Below are positions 1-6,304 of a DNA stretch of 12,830 nt, one piece after another (the stretch's first letter is position 1; the number at the start of each line of letters is the position of its first letter). Position numbers and translations under genes: made by a program. This stretch comes from an uncultured Eubacteriales bacterium (GTDB lineage Bacteria; Bacillota; Clostridia; Christensenellales; UBA1242): contig CATZIR010000008.1 in NCBI GenBank assembly GCA_958420145.1, forward strand, positions 1-12,830, read 5' to 3'. The notes below the pieces were generated by a model. It had not been told where the DNA came from. It was given only the letters and a program-made list of their open reading frames with translations, and ran no database searches.

Positions 1-434
1 ATGTACACGCTTTTTTTACCTTGACCATATGGCAAACTATCTTCGACTGAGTAAACTTCTTTTTCTATCCAGTCAAACTTGCCTTTACTATCTTGTTTTG
101 TGCCAAAGTCGTGATATTCTTTTACATTTCTTGTTTCCTTAACAAAAGTATTAACTTTGCAAATATCGTGGAGCAAGCCCATAAGGGTTGCACTCTCTAG
201 CGAGCAGTGATTAGTCCAATCGTCTCCATATTCGCTTTTTAATAATTTTACAAGACGATTATATACGTTGATTGAGTGCTGACATAGTCCGCCTTCGTAG
301 TTGCTATGAAATTTTGTGCTAGCAGGTGCTGTAAAAAAATCTGTTGTGTCTAGCCACTCTAAAAATTTATCCAAGCCTTCTCTATGAACATTTTGCCTCA
401 TTATGTCTATAAACTCTTGTCTTTTGTCTTCCAT
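1..434 (-). CDS. HD-domain phosphohydrolase, N-terminal part (3' end outside window)
   Basis: Read on the minus strand from ATG at 434, 144 codons stay open to the window edge, so the C-terminus is missing. The start follows AAAGGA with 8-nt spacing and a TTGCAA-17-TATAAT promoter. The protein has the metal-binding layout of the HD superfamily: a first His at residue 53 (context GGLCQHSINVY) and the His-Asp pair H89-D90 (context MGLLHDICKV). The last Asp ligand would lie beyond the edge. The segment DSLPYGQGKKSV near residue 133 resembles the conserved stretch of small Bacillota HD hydrolases usually annotated only as HD domain-containing proteins. Such proteins are metal-dependent phosphohydrolases, but the substrate cannot be read from the sequence. 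It is divergent from tilS with no evident functional link. The family call is firm; the exact role is unknown. Confidence 0.85.
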   Translation of the reverse strand, partial: MEDKRQEFIDIMRQNVHREGLDKFLEWLDTTDFFTAPASTKFHSNYEGGLCQHSINVYNRLVKLLKSEYGDDWTNHCSLESATLMGLLHDICKVNTFVKETRNVKEYHDFGTKQDSKGKFDWIEKEVYSVEDSLPYGQGKKSVY

Positions 435-458
435 TGTTTTCCGTCCTTTAATAGTAAA

Positions 459-487
459 ATTATACACTAACATCTGCTTTTTTGCAA
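459..487 (-). promoter_or_regulatory. Promoter of the HD-domain gene
   Basis: On the minus strand, TTGCAA (487-482) and TATAAT (464-459) are 17 bp apart. The predicted transcript start is near 452, giving an 18-nt leader that holds the AAAGGA ribosome site. Confidence 0.75.
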
Positions 488-540
488 TTAAAAAGAGAAG
501 TAATGCCGATTATTAAAAGTTATTTGTAAAAATATAGTCC

Positions 541-578
541 CTTGTCGAAATTTGTTGCATTTTAAAAAATTCGATAAG
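541..578. repeat. Imperfect inverted repeat upstream of tilS promoter
   Basis: CTTGTCGAAATT (541-552) pairs with AATTCGATAAG (568-578) with one G-U pair and one bulged A. The loop is about 15 nt. No U-tract follows on either strand, so it does not look like a terminator. It lies between the divergent HD-gene and tilS promoters and could be an operator or a chance AT-rich dyad. Confidence 0.3.
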
Positions 579-606
579 ATTTGCTTAAAATTTATAAATA
601 ATAATG

Positions 607-635
607 TTGATAAGTGGCTAAAAACCTATTATAAT
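607..635 (+). promoter_or_regulatory. tilS promoter
   Basis: TTGATA (607-612) and TATAAT (630-635) are separated by 17 bp. The predicted start at about 642 gives an 18-nt leader carrying AAAGGA (644-649). The promoter lies inside the 5' extension of the longest open frame, which argues for the ATG at 660 as the true start. Confidence 0.75.
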
Positions 636-659
636 ATAAGCATAAAGGAAGCAATAAAA

Positions 660-1985
660 ATGATTAACGCAATTAAGACAATCGAGAAAAACAACCTAAT
701 AAAACCTAACGAAAAAATTGGTGTTGCCGTTAGTGGTGGCATCGACAGTATGTGTTTATTACACTTTTTGAATTCACAAAAAGAAAAATTTGGCATTGAA
801 ATTTTAGCGATTAACATCGACCACCAAATTAGACCAAACAGCGAAAGCGATAGCAATTTTGTTATTAACTACTGCAAAGAAAATAACATTGCGTGCCACT
901 CATTCAAAGTTGATGCACTAAACTACTCTAACACCAACAAACTAACAATCGAAGAAGGCGCTAGAATTCTAAGATATGGTGTTTTTGATAGTTTACTAAA
1001 AAAGAAAATTGTTGATAAGATTGCCATTGCACACCACAAACAAGACCAAGTAGAAACAATAATGCTCAATCTTTTGCGTGGAAGTGGACTAAAAGGCGTT
1101 AGTGGTATGGAGTATAGTTCCAACGGCTACATAAGACCTTTTCTTGACTGTGACAAGAGTGAAATTTTAGCATATCAAAGCAATAACAACATTCCGTTTG
1201 TAGAAGACGAAACCAACCAAGATACCGAATATTCACGCAATTACTTAAGACAAAGTATCATTCCTATGTTAAAGGAACATTGGAAGAATTTTGAAAACAA
1301 TATCTTGAACTTTTCTAAAATTTGCAAACAAGATGATACATACATAAATAACAGCATTTGTTATGATAATTTGGTGTTTGAGAAAAATTTAGTAAAAATT
1401 CCGCTAAATATGTTTGTTCTCTCACCTGCAATAACCAATAGACTTATTAGAAAGGCATTATCTCACCTAAACGCACTAAAAGACATTGAACAAAAGCACC
1501 TAAAAATTATCACTCAACTAGCACTAGAAAGTGACAACGGCACTAAAATTAACTTACCTAATAATCTTATGGCAACCAAAGAATACGACTACCTAACCTT
1601 GCATCAAAAAAAGAGCAACAAAACTTTTATTACATACGATTTTAGACTAGGCAAACAAAAACTTTTTGAAAAAGATATAGAAATTAAAAAAGTTAAAAAA
1701 ATTGACAAAGTTACTCAAAACGGCGCACATATTGTAGACTACGACAAAATTCCTAAAAACGCCATTTGGAGAATGAGAGAAAACGGCGACACCTTCACAA
1801 AATTTGGAGGCGGAACAAAAAAACTAAAAGACTACCTAATAGACAAAAAAATTCCGTCTAGGCTACGAAACGAAATTCCACTTTTAACATTAGGAAAAGA
1901 AGTGTTGATAGTTTTGGGAGTAGAAATTAGCGATAAATTAAAAGTCGACGAAAACACAAAAAACTATTGCATAATAAAGTATTAA
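660..1985 (+). CDS. tilS: tRNA(Ile)-lysidine synthetase
   Basis: The 441-residue product ATP-dependently attaches lysine to C34 of the CAU-anticodon tRNA-Ile, so that it reads AUA and is charged by IleRS instead of MetRS. The N-terminal PP-loop ATPase domain shows SGGIDS at residues 25-30, then INIDHQIR, EEGARILRY and IAHHKQDQVET, with the family's LLRGSGLKG and later EDETNQD and YSRNYLR segments. The C-terminal TilS domain starts near residue 368 (IWRMRENGD) and contains KKLKDYLIDKKIPSRLR. Length is normal. The frame stays open upstream to a TTG at 552, but the ATG at 660 is preferred: it has AAAGGA 10 nt upstream, a promoter just before it, and places SGGIDS where the family has it. It is transcribed alone and closed by a terminator 2 nt after the stop. 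ileS, its functional partner, lies 4.3 kb downstream and is not co-transcribed. Confidence 0.95.
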   Translation: MINAIKTIEKNNLIKPNEKIGVAVSGGIDSMCLLHFLNSQKEKFGIEILAINIDHQIRPNSESDSNFVINYCKENNIACHSFKVDALNYSNTNKLTIEEGARILRYGVFDSLLKKKIVDKIAIAHHKQDQVETIMLNLLRGSGLKGVSGMEYSSNGYIRPFLDCDKSEILAYQSNNNIPFVEDETNQDTEYSRNYLRQSIIPMLKEHWKNFENNILNFSKICKQDDTYINNSICYDNLVFEKNLVKIPLNMFVLSPAITNRLIRKALSHLNALKDIEQKHLKIITQLALESDNGTKINLPNNLMATKEYDYLTLHQKKSNKTFITYDFRLGKQKLFEKDIEIKKVKKIDKVTQNGAHIVDYDKIPKNAIWRMRENGDTFTKFGGGTKKLKDYLIDKKIPSRLRNEIPLLTLGKEVLIVLGVEISDKLKVDENTKNYCIIKY

Positions 1986-1987
1986 AA

Positions 1988-2015
1988 CAAGCCTACCCTA
2001 TTGGTAGGCTTTTTG
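1988..2015 (+). terminator. Rho-independent terminator of tilS
   Basis: AGCCTACC (1990-1997) and GGTAGGCT (2003-2010) form a perfect 8-bp stem, extended by two A-T pairs, with loop CTATT. A run of T follows (2010-2015). Confidence 0.9.
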
Positions 2016-2027
2016 TTACAGTTTTAA

Positions 2028-2056
2028 TTGATTTTTTGCGTAAAATTTTTTATACT
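2028..2056 (+). promoter_or_regulatory. Promoter of the HAD gene, predicted leaderless
   Basis: TTGATT (2028-2033) and TATACT (2051-2056) are 17 bp apart. If transcription starts 7 nt after the -10 box, +1 is 2063, which is the A of the ATG. No Shine-Dalgarno sequence is visible between the box and the start codon. Confidence 0.65.
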
Positions 2057-2062
2057 TATTTT

Positions 2063-2854
2063 ATGAAAAACAAAAAATTATTTTTATTTGATATTGACGG
2101 CGTTATTAGACTTGGTGACAAAATTATAGACGGCTCAATAGAACTTTTTGAGCAAATTCAAAAAAATGGTGGTAAAAGCATATTTCTAACAAACAACTCA
2201 ACAAAAAGTTCGCATGACTATGTTCAAACATTCATTGATTACGGCTTTCGTGGTGTTGACAAAACCAACTTTTTGACTGCACTAGATGTTGCTGGAGAGT
2301 TTTTGTTAAGTCACCACAAAGACGATTTGATTTTTGCATTCGGCACAAAATCTTTCAAAAACTATCTAAAAAGCAAGAGCTTAAAAGTAACCTGCGACCC
2401 AGACGAGAAAAACCTCAAAGTTGTTATCGTGGGCTACAACAACGAAATGACATATCAAGATATCTGTGATGTGTGCAAAGTTTTGCAAACAACTAATGCC
2501 GAATATTACGCAACCAATATGGACACTGTCTGCCCTGTCACCTTTGGTTTTATTCCTGACTGTGGTGCAATATGCGATTTTATTTTTAGTAGCACAAACA
2601 AAAAACCAAAGTTCTTGGGCAAGCCTACACCTGATATGATAAACTTAGCACTAAACCAAAGTGGTTATAAAAAAGAGCAAACCGTTATGGTTGGAGATAG
2701 ACTCTACACTGACATTGCTTGTGGAATTAACGCACAAGTTGATACTATCTTGGTTTTGACTGGCGAAGCAAAACTAAGTGACCTAGACACAACGCCATAC
2801 AAACCAACATTTGTTTATAACTCTGTTAAAGATATTTTTAGCGAGATAAAATAG
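2063..2854 (+). CDS. HAD-superfamily phosphatase, NagD/HAD-IIA type
   Basis: The 263-residue product is a predicted cytosolic Mg-dependent phosphatase. HAD motif I is FDIDGV with nucleophile D10 and acid/base D12. Motif II is TNNS at 43-46. Lys of LGKPTPD (about residue 187) is motif III. VGDRLYTD (about 210-217) holds the metal-binding Asp residues of motif IV. The large cap between motifs II and III, and the length, fit subfamily IIA (NagD, AraL, 4-nitrophenylphosphatase-like). The natural substrate cannot be told; sugar phosphates and nucleotide monophosphates are common in the family. The frame is open upstream to 1967, but those 32 residues would run through the tilS terminator, and family alignment begins at the chosen Met. 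There is no ribosome site; the promoter spacing predicts a leaderless message. It stands alone between terminators. Confidence 0.9.
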   Translation: MKNKKLFLFDIDGVIRLGDKIIDGSIELFEQIQKNGGKSIFLTNNSTKSSHDYVQTFIDYGFRGVDKTNFLTALDVAGEFLLSHHKDDLIFAFGTKSFKNYLKSKSLKVTCDPDEKNLKVVIVGYNNEMTYQDICDVCKVLQTTNAEYYATNMDTVCPVTFGFIPDCGAICDFIFSSTNKKPKFLGKPTPDMINLALNQSGYKKEQTVMVGDRLYTDIACGINAQVDTILVLTGEAKLSDLDTTPYKPTFVYNSVKDIFSEIK

Positions 2855-2887
2855 AAAAAAGAAGCACCAAATAGGTGTTTCTTTTTT
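2855..2887. terminator. Bidirectional terminator between the HAD gene and the convergent membrane-protein gene
   Basis: Starting at the base after the HAD stop codon, 2855-2868 pairs with 2874-2887 (14 bp, one G-U) around loop AAATA. The 3' arm ends in six T and further T runs follow. The 5' arm starts with six A, giving a U-tract on the opposite strand too, so it can also end the convergent gene whose stop is at 2954. Confidence 0.85.
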
Positions 2888-2953
2888 GTTTTTTTAATAA
2901 AAAATTGAGTTTTTTAGCAATTTTTCTTGAAAAATTACATAAATTTTAACTTT

Positions 2954-3571
2954 TTATAGTTTTTCTGTGTCTATCTCTTTGTCTGCAAACTTTTCAAAAT
3001 CTTCTTCGCCTTCGATTTCAACTTCGGCTTGTTCGCTAGAATTTTCTTCTACTTTTTCTTCTTCGTCATCTTCTTTCTTCGCTACTTCTTTGTTTGATGG
3101 ATGGTTTTCGCCACTTAGCATACCATTTTTGTCTAGAAGAATAAATAGCACTGCACCGATAATTTCTAGTACCGAGTTCATAATAGCACCAACGCCAATG
3201 TATACTCTATACTTAGCACAAGTGATGATTACAAAAATTAGTTCTGCCACGCTTAGTGAAGCAATTACGATAAGTAGAATGCTAACAAGTTTTGCATAAG
3301 TCCAGCCTTTTACTGATTTTTTAACTTCGATTACACCTGTTTTTTGCAAAATTCCAAAAATACCGATATTTAGTAGCAATAACACTGCAATAATATGGAA
3401 AAATTGGAAGAATGACACTACAAATTCTAGGAATCCACCTAATTTGTAAAATTCCATTGCGTTATAGCCTGTCATATTAGAAAAGTATGGAATTTCAAAC
3501 AAAATTAAAAGCAAAAGTGCAAATCCTACTGCAATAACTGAATGAAGCATTGTTTTTATTTTATTTTTCAT
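2954..3571 (-). CDS. Four-helix membrane protein with acidic cytoplasmic-type tail
   Basis: I do not recognise the family of this 205-residue protein. Hydrophobic segments lie at about residues 10-28, 52-75, 92-118 and 125-147. After these comes a soluble tail from about 155 to the end that is very rich in Glu and Asp (for example EDDEEEKVEEN near 167-177). An even number of helices and a short basic N-terminus (MKNKIKT) suggest both ends are inside. The start has AAGGAG with 8-nt spacing. A TATAAT box sits so close that the leader would be only about 14 nt. The DUF1540 gene lies 79 bp upstream on the same strand, so the two may also be co-transcribed. Polyacidic tails can bind metals or basic partners, but no function is claimed. 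Confidence 0.8.
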   Translation of the reverse strand: MKNKIKTMLHSVIAVGFALLLLILFEIPYFSNMTGYNAMEFYKLGGFLEFVVSFFQFFHIIAVLLLLNIGIFGILQKTGVIEVKKSVKGWTYAKLVSILLIVIASLSVAELIFVIITCAKYRVYIGVGAIMNSVLEIIGAVLFILLDKNGMLSGENHPSNKEVAKKEDDEEEKVEENSSEQAEVEIEGEEDFEKFADKEIDTEKL

Positions 3572-3591
3572 ACTAACATCTCCTTATAAAT

Positions 3592-3597
3592 ATTATA
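3592..3597 (-). promoter_or_regulatory. -10 box for the membrane-protein gene
   Basis: A consensus TATAAT on the minus strand ends 7 nt before the AAGGAG ribosome site (3585-3580). No good -35 box is seen; the best at 17 bp is TTTAAT. The transcript would begin near 3585, at the ribosome site itself. Confidence 0.45.
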
Positions 3598-3650
3598 TAA
3601 CTTAGCATAAATAAATTAAAACAATTTTCAACAATTATTACGATTTATTC

Positions 3651-3962
3651 TCATTTTTCAATAAAAGTTCCACAAATTCCGTCATTTTTTCCATCTAAAA
3701 CTGTAATACCGTTTGCCCTGCAAATCCCTTCTTTGTTGAACAAACATTCTGCGTTGCACTTGATGTCTACATTTTCTTTTGCCCTAAATGGAGCGATTTC
3801 TGGCGCTTGTTCAAACATATTTTTAGAAAGTTTTTCTACTTTTTTATTACAATCTTTGCAGTATGTTCTGCACTCCGTTTTTTTGCTAACATGAATTTCG
3901 TTTGCTCTACAAGCATATCTATCGTTGTGCTTGCAATTTGTTTTATTACATCTTAAATCCAT
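3651..3962 (-). CDS. Cysteine-rich protein with two DUF1540 domains
   Basis: The 103-residue product is two copies of the small four-cysteine DUF1540 module joined by a linker. Copy one spans about residues 2-38 with C5, C10, C18 and C31. Copy two spans about 65-100 with C69, C73, C81 and C97. Both keep the family pattern Cys-Arg-Ala-Asn followed by an Ile-His-Val or Ile-Thr-Val strand. The first copy carries two extra cysteines (C35, C38), giving ten in all. The spacing suggests metal binding or disulfides; no signal peptide is present, so a cytosolic zinc- or iron-binding protein is the simpler inference. DUF1540 has no established function that I know of. The start has AGGGG with about 7-nt spacing. 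The stop is TGA with TAA two codons later. Confidence 0.8.
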   Translation of the reverse strand: MDLRCNKTNCKHNDRYACRANEIHVSKKTECRTYCKDCNKKVEKLSKNMFEQAPEIAPFRAKENVDIKCNAECLFNKEGICRANGITVLDGKNDGICGTFIEK

Positions 3963-4060
3963 AATATACCCCTAAGTTATTTTTTGCATTATCAAAAAAT
4001 ATATACTTTGCTTTGGCTTGAACTTAACTTTTTTACTGCAAAAATTTACTATATGAAATA

Positions 4061-4089
4061 TTGACAAATTTGCGTCTTTAACCTATAAT
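4061..4089 (+). promoter_or_regulatory. rplI operon promoter
   Basis: Perfect consensus: TTGACA (4061-4066), 17 bp, TATAAT (4084-4089). The predicted start at about 4096 gives a 16-nt leader carrying AAGGAG (4100-4105). This is one of the two strongest promoters in the window. Confidence 0.9.
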
Positions 4090-4111
4090 AAAAGCATATA
4101 AGGAGAAAAAT

Positions 4112-4555
4112 ATGCAAGTAGTTTTATTAGTAGATGTTAAAGGAACAGGAAAAAAAGGAGATATTTGCAAAGTTAGTGATGGCTATGCTCAAAACTTTTT
4201 GATAAAAACTGGCAAAGCAAAGATTGCAGACAATACTGCACTAAACGAAAATGCACAAGCAAAACAAGCAAAACAATATCACTACGAACAAGACAAACTA
4301 AGAGCCGAAGAACTTAAAAGCAGGCTTGATAATGCCAGCATTACCCTAAAAATTAAGGGTGGCGAAAATGGTAGAACATTTGGTTCTATCAACAGCCAAG
4401 AAATTGCTAACGAACTAAATAGCAAGGGTTACACAGTAGACAAAAAGCAAATTCTACTAAAAGAGCCAATAAAAAATGCAGGCAGATACACAGTAGAAGC
4501 AAAACTATTCACTGGAATAATTGCCAAGTTTGTTGTTGTTGTAGAAATTTTATAG
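4112..4555 (+). CDS. rplI: 50S ribosomal protein L9
   Basis: The 147-residue length is standard for L9, which binds 23S rRNA near the L1 stalk with its N-domain and reaches toward the neighbouring ribosome with its C-domain. The N-terminal domain shows the family signature: [23 protein letters not shown] at residues 9-31, split by eye into the GxGKKGD turn and the VSDGYAxNFL strand. A long charged helix follows at about 42-75 ([20 protein letters not shown]). The C-domain contains [11 protein letters not shown] and [22 protein letters not shown] sits 6 nt upstream of the ATG. In many Bacillota rplI lies beside a GdpP-type phosphodiesterase gene and dnaB/dnaC; here it is instead followed after 9 bp by a membrane protease gene. 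Confidence 0.97.
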   Translation: MQVVLLVDVKGTGKKGDICKVSDGYAQNFLIKTGKAKIADNTALNENAQAKQAKQYHYEQDKLRAEELKSRLDNASITLKIKGGENGRTFGSINSQEIANELNSKGYTVDKKQILLKEPIKNAGRYTVEAKLFTGIIAKFVVVVEIL

Positions 4556-4564
4556 GAGAAAATT

Positions 4565-5311
4565 ATGGCAAAAGAATTAACACCCGAAGAATTAGAAAAA
4601 AAGAAAAAAGCAGACAAAGTTAAATTTAGAATTAGTTTGACTGTTTCTTTACTTGCTGTGGCTGGTGCTGGTGGATATGTTTTAAACAATGCCCATCAAA
4701 AACAAGAAAGATTTGTTGGCGTGGACACTGATAGATTTAGCAAAACAATTTTTAATGTTCCACAAACTCTTCCAATCGAAAATGGTACAGTAAAAATTAA
4801 TATTAAAAATGTGTTCAGCGAAGCACAACTAGAAAAAATAAAACAAGGCATAGAAGAACTTGACAATGTTGCCGAAGGCATTAACTACGAAGTTCATTTT
4901 AATGAAGATAACTTTAAGAAAGGCATCACCATTGACACCTACTCTAAAAGTGATTATACCAGTCGTCAAAGCAAATTCGCTGCATATCAAATTCACAAAC
5001 TAAATCAATTCAAAGCCGAAATACAATACCCAATTACAATAAAGTTAAATCCAGTTTATACAACAGATGACTACAACATTGATATGGTGATTAAGCATGA
5101 ACTACTCCACACTTTAGGTTTTAAAGACCTAACAGACACATACGACGCATTAATGTATTACGCAAATACAGGCAATGACCTAACAAAAAAAGAAGCAAAA
5201 TACCTAAACACTGTTTACGCACCAAAATATACAAATTTGGTGGAAACAGAATTGCCTACAAAAATAGAATATTTGCCAGTTAATAGCGACGACAAGGAAT
5301 TAGAATTTTAA
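4565..5311 (+). CDS. Membrane-anchored metzincin-like zinc metalloprotease
   Basis: The 248-residue protein begins with a charged cytosolic segment (residues 1-21). One membrane helix follows at about 22-41 with no clear cleavage site, so the rest should sit outside as an anchored ectodomain. The catalytic motif is HELLHTLGFKD: zinc ligands H178 and H182, catalytic E179, and D188 at the third-ligand position. ALMYY (195-199) follows, matching the Met-turn (ALMY) of matrixins with M197. HExxHxxGxxD in place of HExxHxxGxxH is known in snapalysin-type metzincins. No propeptide cysteine switch is visible. Its ribosome site overlaps the rplI stop codon (TAGGAG) and the genes are 9 bp apart, so they share the rplI promoter. 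The substrate is unknown. Confidence is high for a zinc protease fold, moderate for metzincin assignment. Confidence 0.8.
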   Translation: MAKELTPEELEKKKKADKVKFRISLTVSLLAVAGAGGYVLNNAHQKQERFVGVDTDRFSKTIFNVPQTLPIENGTVKINIKNVFSEAQLEKIKQGIEELDNVAEGINYEVHFNEDNFKKGITIDTYSKSDYTSRQSKFAAYQIHKLNQFKAEIQYPITIKLNPVYTTDDYNIDMVIKHELLHTLGFKDLTDTYDALMYYANTGNDLTKKEAKYLNTVYAPKYTNLVETELPTKIEYLPVNSDDKELEF

Positions 5312-5336
5312 ACTTGCTAAATTAGCAAGTTTTTTT
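5310..5336 (+). terminator. Terminator of the rplI-protease operon
   Basis: AACTTGCTA (5311-5319) and TAGCAAGTT (5323-5331) form a perfect 9-bp stem with a 3-nt loop and a T6 tail. It begins inside the protease stop codon. Confidence 0.9.
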
Positions 5337-5346
5337 ACTAAAACTA

Positions 5347-5375
5347 TTGAATCGATTAATTTTTTATGCTAAAAT
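5347..5375 (+). promoter_or_regulatory. Promoter of the GNAT-like gene
   Basis: TTGAAT (5347-5352) and TAAAAT (5370-5375) are 17 bp apart, with an extended -10 TG (TGC just before TAAAAT). The start at about 5382 coincides with the GGAG ribosome site (5382-5385), leaving a 12-nt leader. Confidence 0.7.
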
Positions 5376-5393
5376 TATATTGGAGTTAAAAAT

Positions 5394-5942
5394 ATGAAAA
5401 CAGTATCTCAAAACAAATTATATAAACTAGTAAGTTTTAGTCGAAATGATTTTATTAGCGATTTCGACAAAATAGCACATGATTTTGGTAACATTTTTCA
5501 AACTAGCAAAAGGGGTAATCCGGAAGTTAATCGTTTGGACGCAGAAGACAAAATAAAAGACTTGATGTTGCAAATTCGCTGTGACGAAACCAGTGGATTT
5601 GTCTACTTTGTTTATGATAATAACGACCTACCAATAAGTGTTGTTGTCTACACCGGAAGTAACAAAAACTTACATTTAGAAATTGTTGCCACTCGTGAAG
5701 ATTACAAGTCTATGGGGTTTGCGTCAAACCTATGCCTAAAATCTTTTAGTGACTTAGCAAACAACTATGATATAGACGAAATTACTGCAACTGTTAATGA
5801 ATCTAACCGTAGAAGTATTGCTTTGCAAGAAAGCATAATTAGAGACGATAGAATTGAATGTTTTATTGATTACGAAGATGACAGAATTGGCTACACCTAC
5901 AAGATTCATGGGCTCGTTAATGCTCCAACAATGGAAGAATAA
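5394..5942 (+). CDS. GNAT-like N-acetyltransferase
   Basis: The 182-residue protein has the central GNAT core in its second half. Strand VYFVYDNNDLPISVVVYTG (70-88) leads into LEIVATREDYKSMGFASNL (95-113), whose R101xxxxxxG108xA110 is a looser form of the acetyl-CoA pyrophosphate loop (Q/RxxGxG/A). A helix follows, then ITATVNESNRRSIALQE (130-146), matching the NxxSxxLxxK-like motif B region of the family. The N-terminal 60 residues are charged and do not resemble a second known domain. The acceptor substrate is unknown. It has its own promoter and a GGAG ribosome site with 8-nt spacing. No clear terminator follows the stop. The divergence of the CoA loop keeps the call at moderate confidence. 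Confidence 0.65.
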   Translation: MKTVSQNKLYKLVSFSRNDFISDFDKIAHDFGNIFQTSKRGNPEVNRLDAEDKIKDLMLQIRCDETSGFVYFVYDNNDLPISVVVYTGSNKNLHLEIVATREDYKSMGFASNLCLKSFSDLANNYDIDEITATVNESNRRSIALQESIIRDDRIECFIDYEDDRIGYTYKIHGLVNAPTMEE

Positions 5943-5953
5943 CAACTGTTTTC

Positions 5954-5971
5954 ACAATATTGTTTGACAAT
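5954..5971. promoter_or_regulatory. Overlapping palindromes on the -35 box (candidate operator)
   Basis: ACAATATTGTTTGACAAT contains three ACAAT/ATTGT half-sites. ACAATATTGT (5954-5963) is a perfect palindrome, and ATTGT-TTG-ACAAT (5959-5971) is a second perfect inverted repeat covering the -35 box. This suits a repressor or activator site but could arise by chance in AT-rich DNA. Confidence 0.4.
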
Positions 5972-5992
5972 GAATACTTTAATTTATATAAT
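5964..5992 (+). promoter_or_regulatory. Promoter of the small membrane peptide gene
   Basis: Perfect consensus: TTGACA (5964-5969), 17 bp, TATAAT (5987-5992). The start at about 5999 leaves a 52-nt leader, much longer than the 0-18 nt of the other genes here. It may also feed ileS by read-through. Confidence 0.88.
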
Positions 5993-6014
5993 AAATTATG
6001 TAATAGCATAATTT
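5993..6014. repeat. Inverted repeat at the transcript start
   Basis: AAATTATG (5993-6000) and CATAATTT (6007-6014) are perfect 8-bp arms around a 6-nt centre. They directly follow the -10 box and span the predicted +1. It may be an operator dyad or, less likely, a weak leader hairpin. Confidence 0.45.
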
Positions 6015-6050
6015 GTTTATAGATATTAAGCAAAAGAGAGGCTAAATATT

Positions 6051-6233
6051 ATGAAATTACTCAAACTGATTTTGAACATCATTCTTTGGATTGTTATGGT
6101 AGTTCTTGCTATCATAGGAATAAGATTCCTTGTGTGTGGTGGCTGGCAAACATTCAAAGACAAATTAACAGAACTTGATAATAACTTCTGGGAATTTATT
6201 AAATGGTTCTTTAGTTCTATGTGGGCGAAATAA
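6051..6233 (+). CDS. Small single-span membrane protein (60 aa)
   Basis: I recognise no family. The peptide has a basic tip (MKLLK), one strongly hydrophobic helix at about residues 6-28 (LILNIILWIVMVVLAIIGI) and a short Cys-Gly-Gly turn. An amphipathic, Trp/Phe-rich C-terminal segment (about 31-60) is suited to lying on the membrane surface. A GAGAGG ribosome site lies 9 nt upstream of the ATG. A consensus promoter with symmetric elements precedes it and a strong hairpin follows, so it is very likely a real gene. Size and shape recall small regulatory or toxin-like membrane peptides, but I see no antisense RNA promoter against it, so no toxin role is claimed. Confidence 0.7.
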   Translation: MKLLKLILNIILWIVMVVLAIIGIRFLVCGGWQTFKDKLTELDNNFWEFIKWFFSSMWAK

Positions 6234-6257
6234 TAGATTAATTAAATTTATGTTATT

Positions 6258-6304
6258 ACACGCAAAAATTTTAGGTTACTCTAAGGTTTTTGCGTGTTAT
6301 TTTT
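6258..6304 (+). terminator. Strong hairpin between the small membrane gene and ileS
   Basis: ACACGCAAAAA (6258-6268) pairs with TTTTTGCGTGT (6287-6297), and the helix continues inward by two G-U pairs and TTAG/CTAA to a 6-nt loop, 17 bp in all. GTTATTTTT follows, then immediately the ileS AAGGAG (6305-6310). It reads as an intrinsic terminator. Because it abuts the ileS ribosome site and no separate ileS promoter is evident, it could act as an attenuator with partial read-through. Confidence 0.75.

Noticed and set aside
552..659. 36-residue N-terminal extension of tilS from a TTG codon
   Set aside because: A promoter and ribosome site lie inside it, and TilS homology begins after the ATG at 660.
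1967..2062. Upstream extension of the HAD gene overlapping tilS
   Set aside because: It translates the tilS terminator and promoter region; family alignment starts at 2063.
2967..3299. Ser/Phe-rich plus-strand frame of 110 codons
   Set aside because: It is the antisense of the acidic tail and helices of the membrane protein; no ribosome site.
3651..3653. TGA as tryptophan (genetic code 4)
   Set aside because: One gene ends in TGA with TAA two codons later, but Trp is TGG throughout, and no in-frame TGA interrupts the 1042-codon ileS or other genes.
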